Shown: piece after piece, positions 9,348 to 18,312 of the stretch | Position numbering within the stretch: position 1 is the stretch's first letter | Layout of the letters: each line of letters opens with the position of its first letter | NCBI GenBank assembly: GCA_002483365.1 | Contig: DLHT01000018.1 | Location: forward strand, 326,411-390,410 | DNA: 64,000 bases | Origin: Cellvibrio sp. UBA7661 | Lineage (GTDB): Bacteria > Pseudomonadota > Gammaproteobacteria > Pseudomonadales > Cellvibrionaceae | Direction: 5' to 3' | Made by a program: the position numbers and the translations under genes | The notes under the pieces: generated by a model | What the model saw: only the letters and a program-made list of their open reading frames with translations | What the model was told of the DNA's origin: nothing | Database searches by the model: none

Positions 9348-10232
9348 TTAGCGCGCATCCATAAATGCTTTGAAAGCTTTGCCTATCTCAGGATGCCGCT
9401 CACCATAAATAACATTCGCCATCAAATATCCAAGTTTTGTTCCGCAATCATGACTACGACCAACCAGTTGATATGCCTCAACAACTTCTTGAGCCAATAA
9501 TGCATCAAGCGCATCCGTTAACTGTATCTCCCCCCCCGCACCCGGCATAGTTTTAGCCAACAACTCCCACACCGTTTTTGATAAAACATAACGACCAACA
9601 ATAGCCATATTCGATGGAGCCTCGTCTACAGGCGGCTTTTCCACCATTGCATTAATTTTGGCTGTTTTTCCAGCCGGAATTTCTGCGCCAGCGCAATCCA
9701 CAACACCATATTTATCAACTTGTTCAGGTGGAACACGCTCAACTAAAATTTGACTATTCCCGGTTTCCTCGAAGCGCCTTGTCATTCCTGCAAGATTCTC
9801 CTGTCGTAGATTGCATTCTGCGTTGTCTACAATCACATCAGGAAGCAATACGGCAAATGGCTCATCTCCAACAACAGATTTCGCACAAAGAATTGCATGC
9901 CCTAACCCTTTTGCCTCCGCTTGACGCACAGAAATAACAGTCAACCCTGGCGGGGTGATAGAACGGACTTCCGCAAGCAATGAGCGCTTTAATCGGGACT
10001 CGAGTTGCGCCTCTAATTCAAAACTTGTATCAAAATGATTTTCTATTGCGTTTTTACTAGCATGTGTCACCAAAACAATTTCTTTAATCCCCGCAGCTGC
10101 AGCCTCTTCAATTACATACTGAATTAAAGGCTTATCAACAACAGGTAGCATTTCTTTAGGAATAGCTTTAGTTGCAGGAAGCATACGAGTTCCAAGCCCT
10201 GCAACTGGAATAACCGCTTTTTTAACTTGCAT
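9348..10232 (-). CDS. galU: UTP-glucose-1-phosphate uridylyltransferase
   Basis: GalU joins glucose-1-phosphate and UTP to UDP-glucose, the substrate of the ugd product two genes downstream. The 294-residue protein starts MQVKKAVIPVAGLGTRMLPATK, containing the nucleotide-binding GLGTR motif and the activation Lys, and keeps VEKPPVDEAPSNMAIVGRY, a GalU hallmark. The ATG at 10232 has AAAGGTG six bases upstream; a GTG two codons earlier is less likely. It lies 24 bp after manB, so the two are probably co-transcribed. Confidence 0.95.
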   Translation of the reverse strand: MQVKKAVIPVAGLGTRMLPATKAIPKEMLPVVDKPLIQYVIEEAAAAGIKEIVLVTHASKNAIENHFDTSFELEAQLESRLKRSLLAEVRSITPPGLTVISVRQAEAKGLGHAILCAKSVVGDEPFAVLLPDVIVDNAECNLRQENLAGMTRRFEETGNSQILVERVPPEQVDKYGVVDCAGAEIPAGKTAKINAMVEKPPVDEAPSNMAIVGRYVLSKTVWELLAKTMPGAGGEIQLTDALDALLAQEVVEAYQLVGRSHDCGTKLGYLMANVIYGERHPEIGKAFKAFMDAR

Positions 10233-10256
10233 AATCACACCTTTAAAGTTTTTATT

Positions 10257-11609
10257 TTAGCTATTGAGCAATGTCATAATCTCTGTTGTTTTTTTGTTCA
10301 ACAAATCTGGATTGCTACGGCTCTCCAAATTTAAACGAACAACAGGCTCGGTGTTGGACATTCGTAAATTAAATCGCCATTCATCAAACTCAAGACTAAT
10401 ACCGTCGGTTTTATCAATTACTTTTGCATCATTTACATACTGATCGAAAACTTTACCAATTGCTGCTTTTGGATCAACAACATGACTATTAATCTCTCCC
10501 GGAGATGGAAATTTAGCAATTCTGTCCTCAAGCATACGTGACAATTTCTCTTGCTTCCTGGAAAGTAATTCACATACTAATAACCAAGGAATCATTCCGC
10601 TATCACAGTAGAAAAAGTCTCTAAAATAATGATGTGCACTCATCTCGCCGCCATAGACCGCATCCTCTTCCCGCATACGCTCCTTAATAAAGGCATGCCC
10701 AGTTTTGGACTGAATCGCATGGCCACCATTTTTTTGTGCGATATCCAAAGTATTCCAGGTCAACCTGGGATCATGAATAATTTTAGCCCCCGGGTTTTTT
10801 AATAAGAATGCTTCAGCCAAGAGACCTACAATATAATACCCTTCCGTAAAAGCACCGGTTTCATCAAATAAAAAGCAACGATCAAAGTCACCATCCCAAG
10901 CAATACCCATGTCTGCTTTGTGAACAATAACTGCCTCTGTTGTAGCCGCACGATTTTCAACCAACAACGGATTAGGAATACCATTCGGAAACGAACCATC
11001 AGGCTCATGATTGATTTTAATAAACTCAAATGGCAGGTATTTTTCTATCGCATCAATCACATGACCTGCAGCACCATTGCCAGCATTAACAACTAACTTC
11101 AAAGGCTTTAACTGGGATACATCAACATAAGAAAGTAAGTGTTGCACGTACGCGTCTAAAATATTGACCTCATGAATGCTGCCGCGAGAGGAGAAAGCTA
11201 CAGGAGAAAAAATATTTTCCTCTGCCAAACGCTTAATATCATTTAAACCTGTATCACCACTAATAGGTTTAGAGTTTGCACGCACCAACTTCATTCCATT
11301 GTAATCAATAGGGTTATGACTTGCCGTTATTTCTATGCCTCCATCAGTTTTTAGATGGCTAGTAGCGAAATAAACTTCCTCCGTCCCCGTCATGCCAATA
11401 TCAATGACATCAACTCCTTCATCCCGCAAACCATTGCTTAACGCAACCTTTAACGTCTTACTCGTCAAACGCACATCCCCACCAACAACTACACTTTTCG
11501 GTCGTAGAAATTGCGCATAAGCACGTCCAATTCTGTAAGCAATATCTTCATTAAGCTCGTCCCCCAATTTTCCACGAATATCGTAGGCTTTAAAGCAAGT
11601 CAGAGTCAT
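10257..11609 (-). CDS. manB: Phosphomannomutase, CpsG/ManB type
   Basis: This 450-residue alpha-D-phosphohexomutase interconverts mannose-6-phosphate and mannose-1-phosphate. The phosphoserine loop is TASHNPIDYNGMK, with the active Ser at about residue 97; the metal loop DGDFDRCFLFDE and the sugar-specificity loop GGEMSAHHYF are present; the C-terminal phosphate-binding loop RMSNTEPVVRLN is intact. Overall it resembles CpsG/ManB rather than the bifunctional AlgC. It is the first gene of the sugar-nucleotide block, with a 126-bp gap to cmk that may hold the promoter. Confidence 0.93.
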   Translation of the reverse strand: MTLTCFKAYDIRGKLGDELNEDIAYRIGRAYAQFLRPKSVVVGGDVRLTSKTLKVALSNGLRDEGVDVIDIGMTGTEEVYFATSHLKTDGGIEITASHNPIDYNGMKLVRANSKPISGDTGLNDIKRLAEENIFSPVAFSSRGSIHEVNILDAYVQHLLSYVDVSQLKPLKLVVNAGNGAAGHVIDAIEKYLPFEFIKINHEPDGSFPNGIPNPLLVENRAATTEAVIVHKADMGIAWDGDFDRCFLFDETGAFTEGYYIVGLLAEAFLLKNPGAKIIHDPRLTWNTLDIAQKNGGHAIQSKTGHAFIKERMREEDAVYGGEMSAHHYFRDFFYCDSGMIPWLLVCELLSRKQEKLSRMLEDRIAKFPSPGEINSHVVDPKAAIGKVFDQYVNDAKVIDKTDGISLEFDEWRFNLRMSNTEPVVRLNLESRSNPDLLNKKTTEIMTLLNS

Positions 11610-11735
11610 ACTGTAATCTCATCTTGAGTGGATAGTAACGTTTAGCCCGATGTTCTCGTGTTTACTATATTGTTATGTGCAACGCTAATGAACCTAGCTG
11701 ATTTTCCTTACGATTTTTTGACAACCCAATAACGC

Positions 11736-12419
11736 CTACTTGATCGCGGCCAACATATTAGAGAAAACCTCTTCGATACTCATGAAAGTGCTATCAATAA
11801 TTACCGCCGAATCAGCAGGCCTTAGCGGAGAAATGGCCCGACTTGAATCACGCTGATCGCGCTCCCGAATATCTTCGATTAACTCCGCAATATCAACCAA
11901 TACTCCTTTGGCCAATAACTGCTTACAACGACGCTCGGCACGAGCTTCCGCACTTGCAGTCAAGAATAATTTTGTCTGAGCTTTTGGGAAAACTGTAGTT
12001 CCCATATCGCGCCCATCCGCTACAAGACCTGGCGCAGCAGCGAATGCCCGCTGACGATCAAGCAAGGCAGCCCTCACATCAGGGTAAGCTGCTATTTGTG
12101 ATGCCCCCATGCTAACTGTCTCGGTGCGTATTGCATCAGTGACATCACTTCCCTCAAGCAAAATTCGCGCCGACCTATCGGTATTCGCATCAAATTTTAC
12201 ATCCAATCCTTTTGCAACCTGAGTTACAGCCAATTCATCCGACAAGTCTATGTTTTTTTTAATTGCTGCTAGTGCAACAAGACGGTACAACGCACCACTA
12301 TCCAGCAGATGATACCCAAGATGGCGAGCAAGCATCTGACTTAAGGTTCCCTTACCTGAACCGCTCGGACCATCAATAGTAATAACAACAGGCGCAACAT
12401 TTTTCATAGCTGTAACCAT
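11736..12419 (-). CDS. cmk: Cytidylate kinase
   Basis: Cmk phosphorylates CMP and dCMP with ATP. The protein shows the P-loop ITIDGPSGSGKGTLS, LLDSGALYR (CMP binding), VADGRDMGTTVFP, and the lid motif with RDQRDSSRAISPLRPA. The ATG at 12419 follows AAGGA closely; an ATG at 12407 (shorter by four codons) is equally similar to family starts, so the exact N-terminus is uncertain. In Pseudomonas cmk follows a tyrA-aroA fusion and precedes rpsA; here it follows pyrF and is separated from rpsA by about 5.5 kb of sugar-nucleotide genes. Confidence 0.95.
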   Translation of the reverse strand: MVTAMKNVAPVVITIDGPSGSGKGTLSQMLARHLGYHLLDSGALYRLVALAAIKKNIDLSDELAVTQVAKGLDVKFDANTDRSARILLEGSDVTDAIRTETVSMGASQIAAYPDVRAALLDRQRAFAAAPGLVADGRDMGTTVFPKAQTKLFLTASAEARAERRCKQLLAKGVLVDIAELIEDIRERDQRDSSRAISPLRPADSAVIIDSTFMSIEEVFSNMLAAIK

Positions 12420-12440
12420 GATCCTTAATAGATTCAAGCA

Positions 12441-13142
12441 TCAAACAATGGATTGGTGAATAAACTGACAAGTAGCGACTGGATCCAGGGACTGAGTGAT
12501 AGGACGCCCAATGACAAGATAACTACTGCCCGCACTGATTGCAGCTGCAGGAGTTAATGTACGACGCTGATCATCTGTGATGGCAGAATCTAATCGAATA
12601 CCTGGCGTCACCAGACAAAAATCACTCCCGAACTCAGCTCGCATTAGGCTCGCTTCCTGCGCAGAACATACGATCCCATCAAGGCCGCACGAATGAGTCA
12701 ATTTGGCTAGCCGCATCACATGTTCCCTGGGGCTTTGATTGATACCTATAGCTGACAAATCTGAAGCCTCCATGCTTGTTAATACTGTCACGGCAATTAA
12801 CAGGGGGCGCTTACCCGCCGACTGTTCAAGAATATCTCGAGCCGCAAGCATCATACGTTCACCGCCAGAAGCATGAACATTAACCATCCATACCCCCAGG
12901 TTAGCTGCCGCCTTCACAGCCTTGCTGGTCGTATTTGGGATATCATGAAACTTCAAATCAAGAAAAATTTCGAACCCCAACTCCATCAATTGCTCAACGA
13001 TTTGGGGGCCACATGCAGTAAAGAGTTCTTTACCAACCTTTAAACGGCAATATTGAGGAGATAAACGCTTCGCCATCAAAAGACATTGCTCTGCACTATC
13101 AAAGTCCATAGCAACAATAATACGAGGACCGAATGTGGACAT
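12441..13142 (-). CDS. pyrF: Orotidine-5'-phosphate decarboxylase
   Basis: PyrF makes UMP from OMP in the last step of de novo pyrimidine synthesis. The 233-residue TIM-barrel protein has the active-site motif FLDLKFHDIPNTT and the late phosphate-binding GSSYLVIGRPIT. The ribosome site GTGAGG lies nine bases before the ATG at 13142. A strong hairpin with a U tract sits directly upstream (13155-13192), so expression may be set by read-through or by attenuation. It is followed closely by cmk, making a small nucleotide-metabolism pair. Confidence 0.97.
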   Translation of the reverse strand: MSTFGPRIIVAMDFDSAEQCLLMAKRLSPQYCRLKVGKELFTACGPQIVEQLMELGFEIFLDLKFHDIPNTTSKAVKAAANLGVWMVNVHASGGERMMLAARDILEQSAGKRPLLIAVTVLTSMEASDLSAIGINQSPREHVMRLAKLTHSCGLDGIVCSAQEASLMRAEFGSDFCLVTPGIRLDSAITDDQRRTLTPAAAISAGSSYLVIGRPITQSLDPVATCQFIHQSIV

Positions 13143-13154
13143 TTATTAACCTCA

Positions 13155-13192
13155 CAAAAAAAGAGAGCCTAGGTCATAAAACCCAGGCTCTC
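13155..13192 (-). terminator. Rho-independent terminator between comEA-like gene and pyrF
   Basis: On the minus strand GAGAGCCTGGG and CCTAGGCTCTC form an 11-bp stem with one mismatch and an 8-base loop, followed by seven Us. It ends 12 bases before the pyrF start codon. It can end the comEA-like transcript, but its position just ahead of the pyrF ribosome site also permits a leader-attenuator role. Confidence 0.85.
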
Positions 13193-13254
13193 ATTAAAAC
13201 AAATATTCTCGTAAAATTCATTCGCTGATGCCACCTAAAGGCACCAACACCTAG

Positions 13255-13572
13255 CTAAATACGAATATTCTCTTTGTTTGCTGCCAGCGTCGCCTCACCA
13301 ATTCCTTTAACTTCCAGCAATTGTTCTACTGTTTTGAAATCGCCATTAGCCTTGCGCCAAGCCACAATCGCTTCTGCCTTCTTCTCCCCGATTCCCTTAA
13401 GCTTGGTTAACTCTTGAACATCTGCAGTATTAATATTCACCACTGAATCAGGGATTACCAACTCTGCTTTACTAGACTGCCCTGTTACTGCAGTAGACTC
13501 GGCAGCAAAAGCAAGCAAAGAAGAACCAAAAGACAAAACAACAACAGAAAACAATGCAAAAATGTACTTCAT
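13255..13572 (-). CDS. comEA: Periplasmic ComEA-like helix-hairpin-helix DNA-binding protein
   Basis: A 105-residue protein with a clear signal peptide (about residues 1-23, cut near AFA-AES) followed by a short linker and a tandem helix-hairpin-helix unit: VNINTADVQELTKLKGIG and LLEVKGIGEATL. This is the free ComEA-like module of Gram-negative bacteria, which binds incoming DNA in the periplasm in naturally competent species. A similar gene lies beside wbpM in P. aeruginosa. Whether the organism is competent cannot be told from this window. It has its own promoter region (13573-13713) and terminator. Confidence 0.85.
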   Translation of the reverse strand: MKYIFALFSVVVLSFGSSLLAFAAESTAVTGQSSKAELVIPDSVVNINTADVQELTKLKGIGEKKAEAIVAWRKANGDFKTVEQLLEVKGIGEATLAANKENIRI

Positions 13573-13713
13573 TTATAACTCCTTAAAGATGTTGAATAAA
13601 CACGCAAGTATCCGTGCGTGCCAGAGCATCTTAAAAGGAGAGCACCCACATCAAACAGGAGAGAATTACCATATTTCATGTGCGATATTACTTACAAAAA
13701 AATGTGCCAAAAT

Positions 13714-13742
13714 AAAAAGCCCCGATATTTCCGGGGCTTTTT
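13714..13742. terminator. Bidirectional terminator downstream of cysN
   Basis: AAAAAGCCCCG and CGGGGCTTTTT form a perfect 11-bp stem with a 7-base loop. It begins five bases beyond the cysN stop and is followed by Us on the minus strand, so it ends the cysDN transcript. Confidence 0.93.
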
Positions 13743-13747
13743 ATTAC

Positions 13748-15169
13748 TTACTTCAATAGCATTTTAAGATCTACCGTATTCCAATGAGGGAAATGCTTTC
13801 TTATGAGTGCATTTAGCTCTATTTCAAATTCACTATAACTATTAGACAGATTTGGGGCTTTAATATCCAATTGTTCAAGAACCATCCCCGCACCAACTGT
13901 AATATTGGTTAATCTATCGATCACAATGAAAGCACCAGTAGCACGATTATGATCGTATTGGTCAGCAACAACCGGCTGAGTAAGTAATAAATCAACAACC
14001 GCGATATCATTTAGTTGCAATTGATTGACAGCAGAATGCACTTGGGTATTTACATCAATCCGATAATCAATATTATCAATTGAACCGCCCACTAATTTAC
14101 TGGCAAATTTAAAAAGATATTCACCACTAACTTGCGCAGCCTTTTCTCCCATCCAGACAACATGGGCTTTTAAATGGTTGGATTGCGGTACAGCATCACT
14201 AGCAAGCACAAGCATATCGCCTCGACTGACATCTACCTCAGTAGTCAATGTCAATGTTATCGCCTGCCCCGTAAATGCCTCTTGCAACTCACCCTCATAT
14301 GTCACTATTGATTTTATATGACTGGTTTTTCCTGATGGAAGTACTCGAATTTCATCACCAACTTTAACAACACCCGATGCAACATTCCCACAAAAACCGC
14401 GAAAATCAAGATTGGGACGATTAACGTACTGCACAGGAAAACGGAAATCAGAAAAATTTTTATCCTCAGCAATTGGTACGGTCTCAAAGATTTCCATCAA
14501 TGTTTGACCTTTATACCAAGGTGATCGCTCTGAACGATTTACAACGTTATCGCCATCTAAGGCCGAAATCGGCACAAACATAACATTACTCATCTTCAGC
14601 TTATCTGAGAATTGAAGATAATCCTGTTTGATTTTTTCAAAAACGGCTTCATCAAAATCAAGTAAATCCATTTTGTTTACTGCAACAACAATGTGCTTGA
14701 TACCAAGCAAAGAAGCTATATAACTATGACGGCGAGTTTGGGTAACAACACCATAGCGAGCGTCAATCAAAATAATTGCAAGATCGCAGGTTGAAGCTCC
14801 TGTTGCCATGTTACGCGTGTACTGCTCATGCCCGGGAGTATCTGCAATAATAAATTTACGTTTTGCTGTGGAAAAATAACGATATGCGACATCAATAGTA
14901 ATACCTTGTTCACGTTCCGCTTGAAGACCATCAACCAGAAGTGCCAGATCTATTTTTTCTCCAGTAGTGCCATGCTTAATGCTATCTGAGCGTATAGCAT
15001 CCAACTGGTCTTCGTAAATCATTTTAGAGTCATGCAACAAGCGACCAATCAGTGTACTTTTTCCATCATCAACACTGCCGCATGTTAAAAAACGCAACAA
15101 TTCTTTTTGTTCATGTTGAGCAAGATACGCATCAATATCCTGCGCAATCAATTCAGACTGATGACTCAT
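13748..15169 (-). CDS. cysN: Sulfate adenylyltransferase subunit 1 (GTPase)
   Basis: CysN is the GTPase subunit that drives ATP sulfurylase (CysDN), making APS from sulfate. The 473 residues hold an EF-Tu-like G domain: CGSVDDGKSTLIGRLLHDS (P-loop), DTPGHEQYTRNM (switch II) and NKMD, followed by two beta-barrel domains. Unlike P. aeruginosa CysNC, there is no C-terminal APS kinase: the protein ends after the barrels with HWNTVDLKMLLK. APS kinase or a direct APS reductase must be encoded elsewhere. It lies 46 bp after cysD and ends at a strong terminator. Confidence 0.95.
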   Translation of the reverse strand: MSHQSELIAQDIDAYLAQHEQKELLRFLTCGSVDDGKSTLIGRLLHDSKMIYEDQLDAIRSDSIKHGTTGEKIDLALLVDGLQAEREQGITIDVAYRYFSTAKRKFIIADTPGHEQYTRNMATGASTCDLAIILIDARYGVVTQTRRHSYIASLLGIKHIVVAVNKMDLLDFDEAVFEKIKQDYLQFSDKLKMSNVMFVPISALDGDNVVNRSERSPWYKGQTLMEIFETVPIAEDKNFSDFRFPVQYVNRPNLDFRGFCGNVASGVVKVGDEIRVLPSGKTSHIKSIVTYEGELQEAFTGQAITLTLTTEVDVSRGDMLVLASDAVPQSNHLKAHVVWMGEKAAQVSGEYLFKFASKLVGGSIDNIDYRIDVNTQVHSAVNQLQLNDIAVVDLLLTQPVVADQYDHNRATGAFIVIDRLTNITVGAGMVLEQLDIKAPNLSNSYSEFEIELNALIRKHFPHWNTVDLKMLLK

Positions 15170-15215
15170 AGGGTTCTCTTCACAATCAGTAAAATTTAAT
15201 TAAGCGTATAGAAAA

Positions 15216-16124
15216 TTAGAAATAGCCTTCTTGCTTTTTCTTTTCCATTGAACCGGAACTGTCGTGGTCAATTACCCGGCCTTGGCGCTCAGATGTAGTA
15301 GTCAACAACATTTCCTGAATAATTTCGGGAAGCGTGGTTGCTTCAGACTCAACAGCCCCCGTCAGCGGATAACAACCCAATGTACGGAAACGAACCATTT
15401 TTTCTTCGACTTTATCGTCAGGCCCAATAGGCATGCGATCATCATCAACCATAATCATCACCCCATCGCGTTCTACTACAGGACGCTTGGCGGCAAAATA
15501 TAAAGGAACAATGGGGATATTTTCCAAATGAATGTATTGCCAAATATCCAATTCAGTCCAGTTGGATAAAGGGAAAACGCGAATACTTTCCCCTTTATCT
15601 ACACGACCGTTGTATATATTCCACAATTCGGGTCGTTGATTTTTTGGATCCCATCGATGGTTTTTATCACGAAAGGAATAGACACGCTCCTTCGCACGAG
15701 ACTTTTCCTCGTCACGACGAGCACCACCAAAAGCTGCATCAAATCCGTATTTATTTAACGCTTGCTTAAGTGCTTGGGTTTTCATGATATCAGTATGCTT
15801 GGCGCTACCATGCGTAAAGGGACCAACGCCCATCTCCACTCCCTCTTGGTTGACATGAACAATCAAATCCCAACCAAGCTCCTTTACACGTTGATCACGA
15901 AACTCAATCATTTCGCGGAATTTCCATGTTGTGTCAACATGCATAAGCGGAAACGGCGGCTTACCAGGGTAGAAAGCTTTCATAGTGAGATGCATCATGA
16001 CAGCTGAGTCTTTACCAATAGAATATAGCATCACAGGATTATCAAATTCAGCCGCTACTTCACGGATGATATGAATGCTCTCAGCTTCAAGTTGTTTGAG
16101 ATGAGTCAATGTGTAGTTTGACAT
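15216..16124 (-). CDS. cysD: Sulfate adenylyltransferase subunit 2
   Basis: CysD is the catalytic subunit of ATP sulfurylase and a member of the PP-loop ATP pyrophosphatase family. The 302 residues include the modified PP-loop MLYSIGKDSAVMMHL, GGARRDEEKSRAKER and the C-terminal RFRTLGCYPLTGAVES. The length equals E. coli CysD. It is first in a cysDN operon preceded by a 138-bp gap containing AT-rich sequence. In related genomes this locus follows gyrA-pheA genes less directly, so its place between tyrA and comEA looks like a local rearrangement. Confidence 0.97.
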   Translation of the reverse strand: MSNYTLTHLKQLEAESIHIIREVAAEFDNPVMLYSIGKDSAVMMHLTMKAFYPGKPPFPLMHVDTTWKFREMIEFRDQRVKELGWDLIVHVNQEGVEMGVGPFTHGSAKHTDIMKTQALKQALNKYGFDAAFGGARRDEEKSRAKERVYSFRDKNHRWDPKNQRPELWNIYNGRVDKGESIRVFPLSNWTELDIWQYIHLENIPIVPLYFAAKRPVVERDGVMIMVDDDRMPIGPDDKVEEKMVRFRTLGCYPLTGAVESEATTLPEIIQEMLLTTTSERQGRVIDHDSSGSMEKKKQEGYF

Positions 16125-16262
16125 GCAGTAATTACCAGATTAAGTACGGTCAACAGCCATACATATGTTGAAAAAACGACAGCGATTATATCTAGCTAAT
16201 ACACTGAGGTTAATAACCAAAAATTTCTAAGGTTATTCCTTTAAGTTTGGCCTCTTTGTAAA

Positions 16263-17177
16263 TCAATCCTCCCTCGGAGCAGCATGGCGAATTGCCAACA
16301 AACGAGTAAACTCATCTCGCGCTTCTTTTGCCCGACTAAAAACTGTTAGCAGCGCTTCACTATCTTCATTTTCGATGCTGCTACGTAACCGCGTCAGATT
16401 ATTAATGAACAGATCCATTGACTGCAGGATGGCGACTTTATTTGCACGCATAATGTCATGCCACATGACCGGATCGCTCGATGCGATTCGTGTAAAGTCA
16501 CGAAAACCACCAGCAGCATAACGAAAAATATTAGGGTTTTTGATATCTTGGGCGAGCGTATCAACCAACGAATAAGCAATTACATGCGGGAGATGCGACG
16601 TAGCGCCAAGTACTTCATCATGCTCCTCAACTGACATTGAAAGCACTTCAGCACCAACAGCTTGCCACATGGACTCAACAAGATTGAAGTGATACTGGGC
16701 GGTGGAGTTTAGAGGTGTCAATATAACGCGATGACGTTCGTAGAGATTAGGGTTAGCTGCAGTTACACCACTTTTTTCTGATCCAGCGATAGGATGGCCT
16801 AACACAAACTGTTCTGGCACAAAACCAAACACTCTTTGTGCGGCCGCACGCACACTTCCTTTCACGCTAGCACCATCAGTAATGGTTACATCACTGGAAA
16901 TATGCAATTTAATTTCTTCCAGCACAGAAACTACTGAGAGCGTAGGCACCGCAATAAAAACAACATCTCCCGCAGTCAGTTCATCCGCAATTTCTGCTAG
17001 CGATGTATAAGCTCTATCAACCACACCATGAGTAATTGCCTCTGCGCAAGTTTCAGCTTTACGTGCAATACCTATAACTTCAGCACAGGCGCCGCGAGCT
17101 TTTAAAGCCGTTGCAAGACTACCGCCAATTAAGCCAATTCCAACAACAACAAATTTATTAATCAATGGTTGTGTCAT
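16263..17177 (-). CDS. tyrA: Prephenate dehydrogenase
   Basis: TyrA oxidatively decarboxylates prephenate to 4-hydroxyphenylpyruvate (or arogenate to tyrosine). Visible motifs are the Rossmann VVGIGLIGGSLATAL and the catalytic HPIAGSEKSGV, with RDFTRIASSDPVMW typical of the proteobacterial family. At 304 residues it is a free enzyme; in Pseudomonas the same position holds a TyrA-AroA fusion of about 740 residues, but here the chain ends RHAAPRED and no aroA follows. It is six bases downstream of pheA, so the two form an aromatic-amino-acid operon. Confidence 0.93.
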   Translation of the reverse strand: MTQPLINKFVVVGIGLIGGSLATALKARGACAEVIGIARKAETCAEAITHGVVDRAYTSLAEIADELTAGDVVFIAVPTLSVVSVLEEIKLHISSDVTITDGASVKGSVRAAAQRVFGFVPEQFVLGHPIAGSEKSGVTAANPNLYERHRVILTPLNSTAQYHFNLVESMWQAVGAEVLSMSVEEHDEVLGATSHLPHVIAYSLVDTLAQDIKNPNIFRYAAGGFRDFTRIASSDPVMWHDIMRANKVAILQSMDLFINNLTRLRSSIENEDSEALLTVFSRAKEARDEFTRLLAIRHAAPRED

Positions 17178-17183
17178 AGTGAA

Positions 17184-18293
17184 TCACAACACCGCTCTTG
17201 GATAAGAGCCTAGCAATTTAAGATCTGCGCAACGCGTGGCCACTTCTTTCATGACATCACTGATTAAAGGCTCGTCGACATGGCCGACAAAATCAATAAA
17301 AAACACGTAATTCCAAACACCTGTACGCGAAGGCCTTGTCTCTACCCGCGTTAAATCAATATTGTGACGATGGAATGGTTCCAACAGATTATGTAATGCG
17401 CCTGGCTCATTGCGTGTTGCAACCACAATAGATGTCTTATCCACACCACTTGGGGGCACAGCCTGCTTGCCTATAATAAGAAAACGTGTTGAATTGTCAG
17501 GTTGGTCTTCAATTTTTTCGGCAATTATTTTCAAACTGTATAAATCTGCCGCCATTGAACCAGCAATTGCTGCTGCATTCCATTCTCCCTTGAGACGCTT
17601 GGCAGCTTCCGCATTACTACTGACGGCAATACGCTCTGCTTTTGGATAATGCGCATCCAACCACTTACGGCATTGCGCCAAAGATTGTGAGTGCGAATAA
17701 ATACGTGAAATACTACTGATATTAGTAACATCAGAAACCATTAAATTATGATGAATACGTAGCTCAACCTCACCACAAATTTTCAGGTTCGATCCCATAA
17801 AATTATCGAGCGTATGATTCACCACACCTTCAGTCGAGTTCTCTACAGGAACAACGCCATAATTTACTGCGCCAGCTTCAACCTCACGAAACACCTCATC
17901 AATTGCGGCAAATGGCATCACCAATGCTGAGTGTCCAAAGTGCTTTAACGATGCTTGCTGGGTAAAAGTCCCCTCAGGGCCAAGATAAGCAACCTTTATA
18001 GGGTTTTCCAATGCCAGGCATGCGGACATAATTTCACGAAACAGACGAGCGATTTCTTCGTTACTCAATGGCCCCCTATTGCGCTCCATGGCTTTACGCA
18101 ATACCTGAGCTTCTCGTTCGGGACGATAAAACAACACTTTTGCATCTTCTGGCAAGCTTGCTTTTTTAACCTCGGCAACTTGTTGCGCACATTCAGCGCG
18201 CGCAGATATCAAACGACCGATCTCTTCATCTATCGCATCAATTTTATTGCGCAGTTCCAGTAACTTTGCAGATTCAGCTTGTTCGAATGACAT
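17184..18293 (-). CDS. pheA: Bifunctional chorismate mutase / prephenate dehydratase
   Basis: This P-protein has an AroQ chorismate mutase domain (about residues 5-90), a prephenate dehydratase domain beginning KVAYLGPEGTFTQQA with the VENSTEGVV and DNSTRFLIIG motifs, and a C-terminal ACT domain (EPGALHNLLEPF, ETRPSRTGVWNYVFFID) for phenylalanine feedback. I choose the ATG at 18293 (369 residues), preceded by GAGGCG; an upstream in-frame start at 18338 would overlap the end of gyrA and add a low-complexity tail. The start lies 19 bp after gyrA, with no serC between, unlike in Pseudomonas. Confidence 0.95.
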   Translation of the reverse strand: MSFEQAESAKLLELRNKIDAIDEEIGRLISARAECAQQVAEVKKASLPEDAKVLFYRPEREAQVLRKAMERNRGPLSNEEIARLFREIMSACLALENPIKVAYLGPEGTFTQQASLKHFGHSALVMPFAAIDEVFREVEAGAVNYGVVPVENSTEGVVNHTLDNFMGSNLKICGEVELRIHHNLMVSDVTNISSISRIYSHSQSLAQCRKWLDAHYPKAERIAVSSNAEAAKRLKGEWNAAAIAGSMAADLYSLKIIAEKIEDQPDNSTRFLIIGKQAVPPSGVDKTSIVVATRNEPGALHNLLEPFHRHNIDLTRVETRPSRTGVWNYVFFIDFVGHVDEPLISDVMKEVATRCADLKLLGSYPRAVL

Positions 18294-18312
18294 GAATAAT
18301 CGCCTCGTTTGA

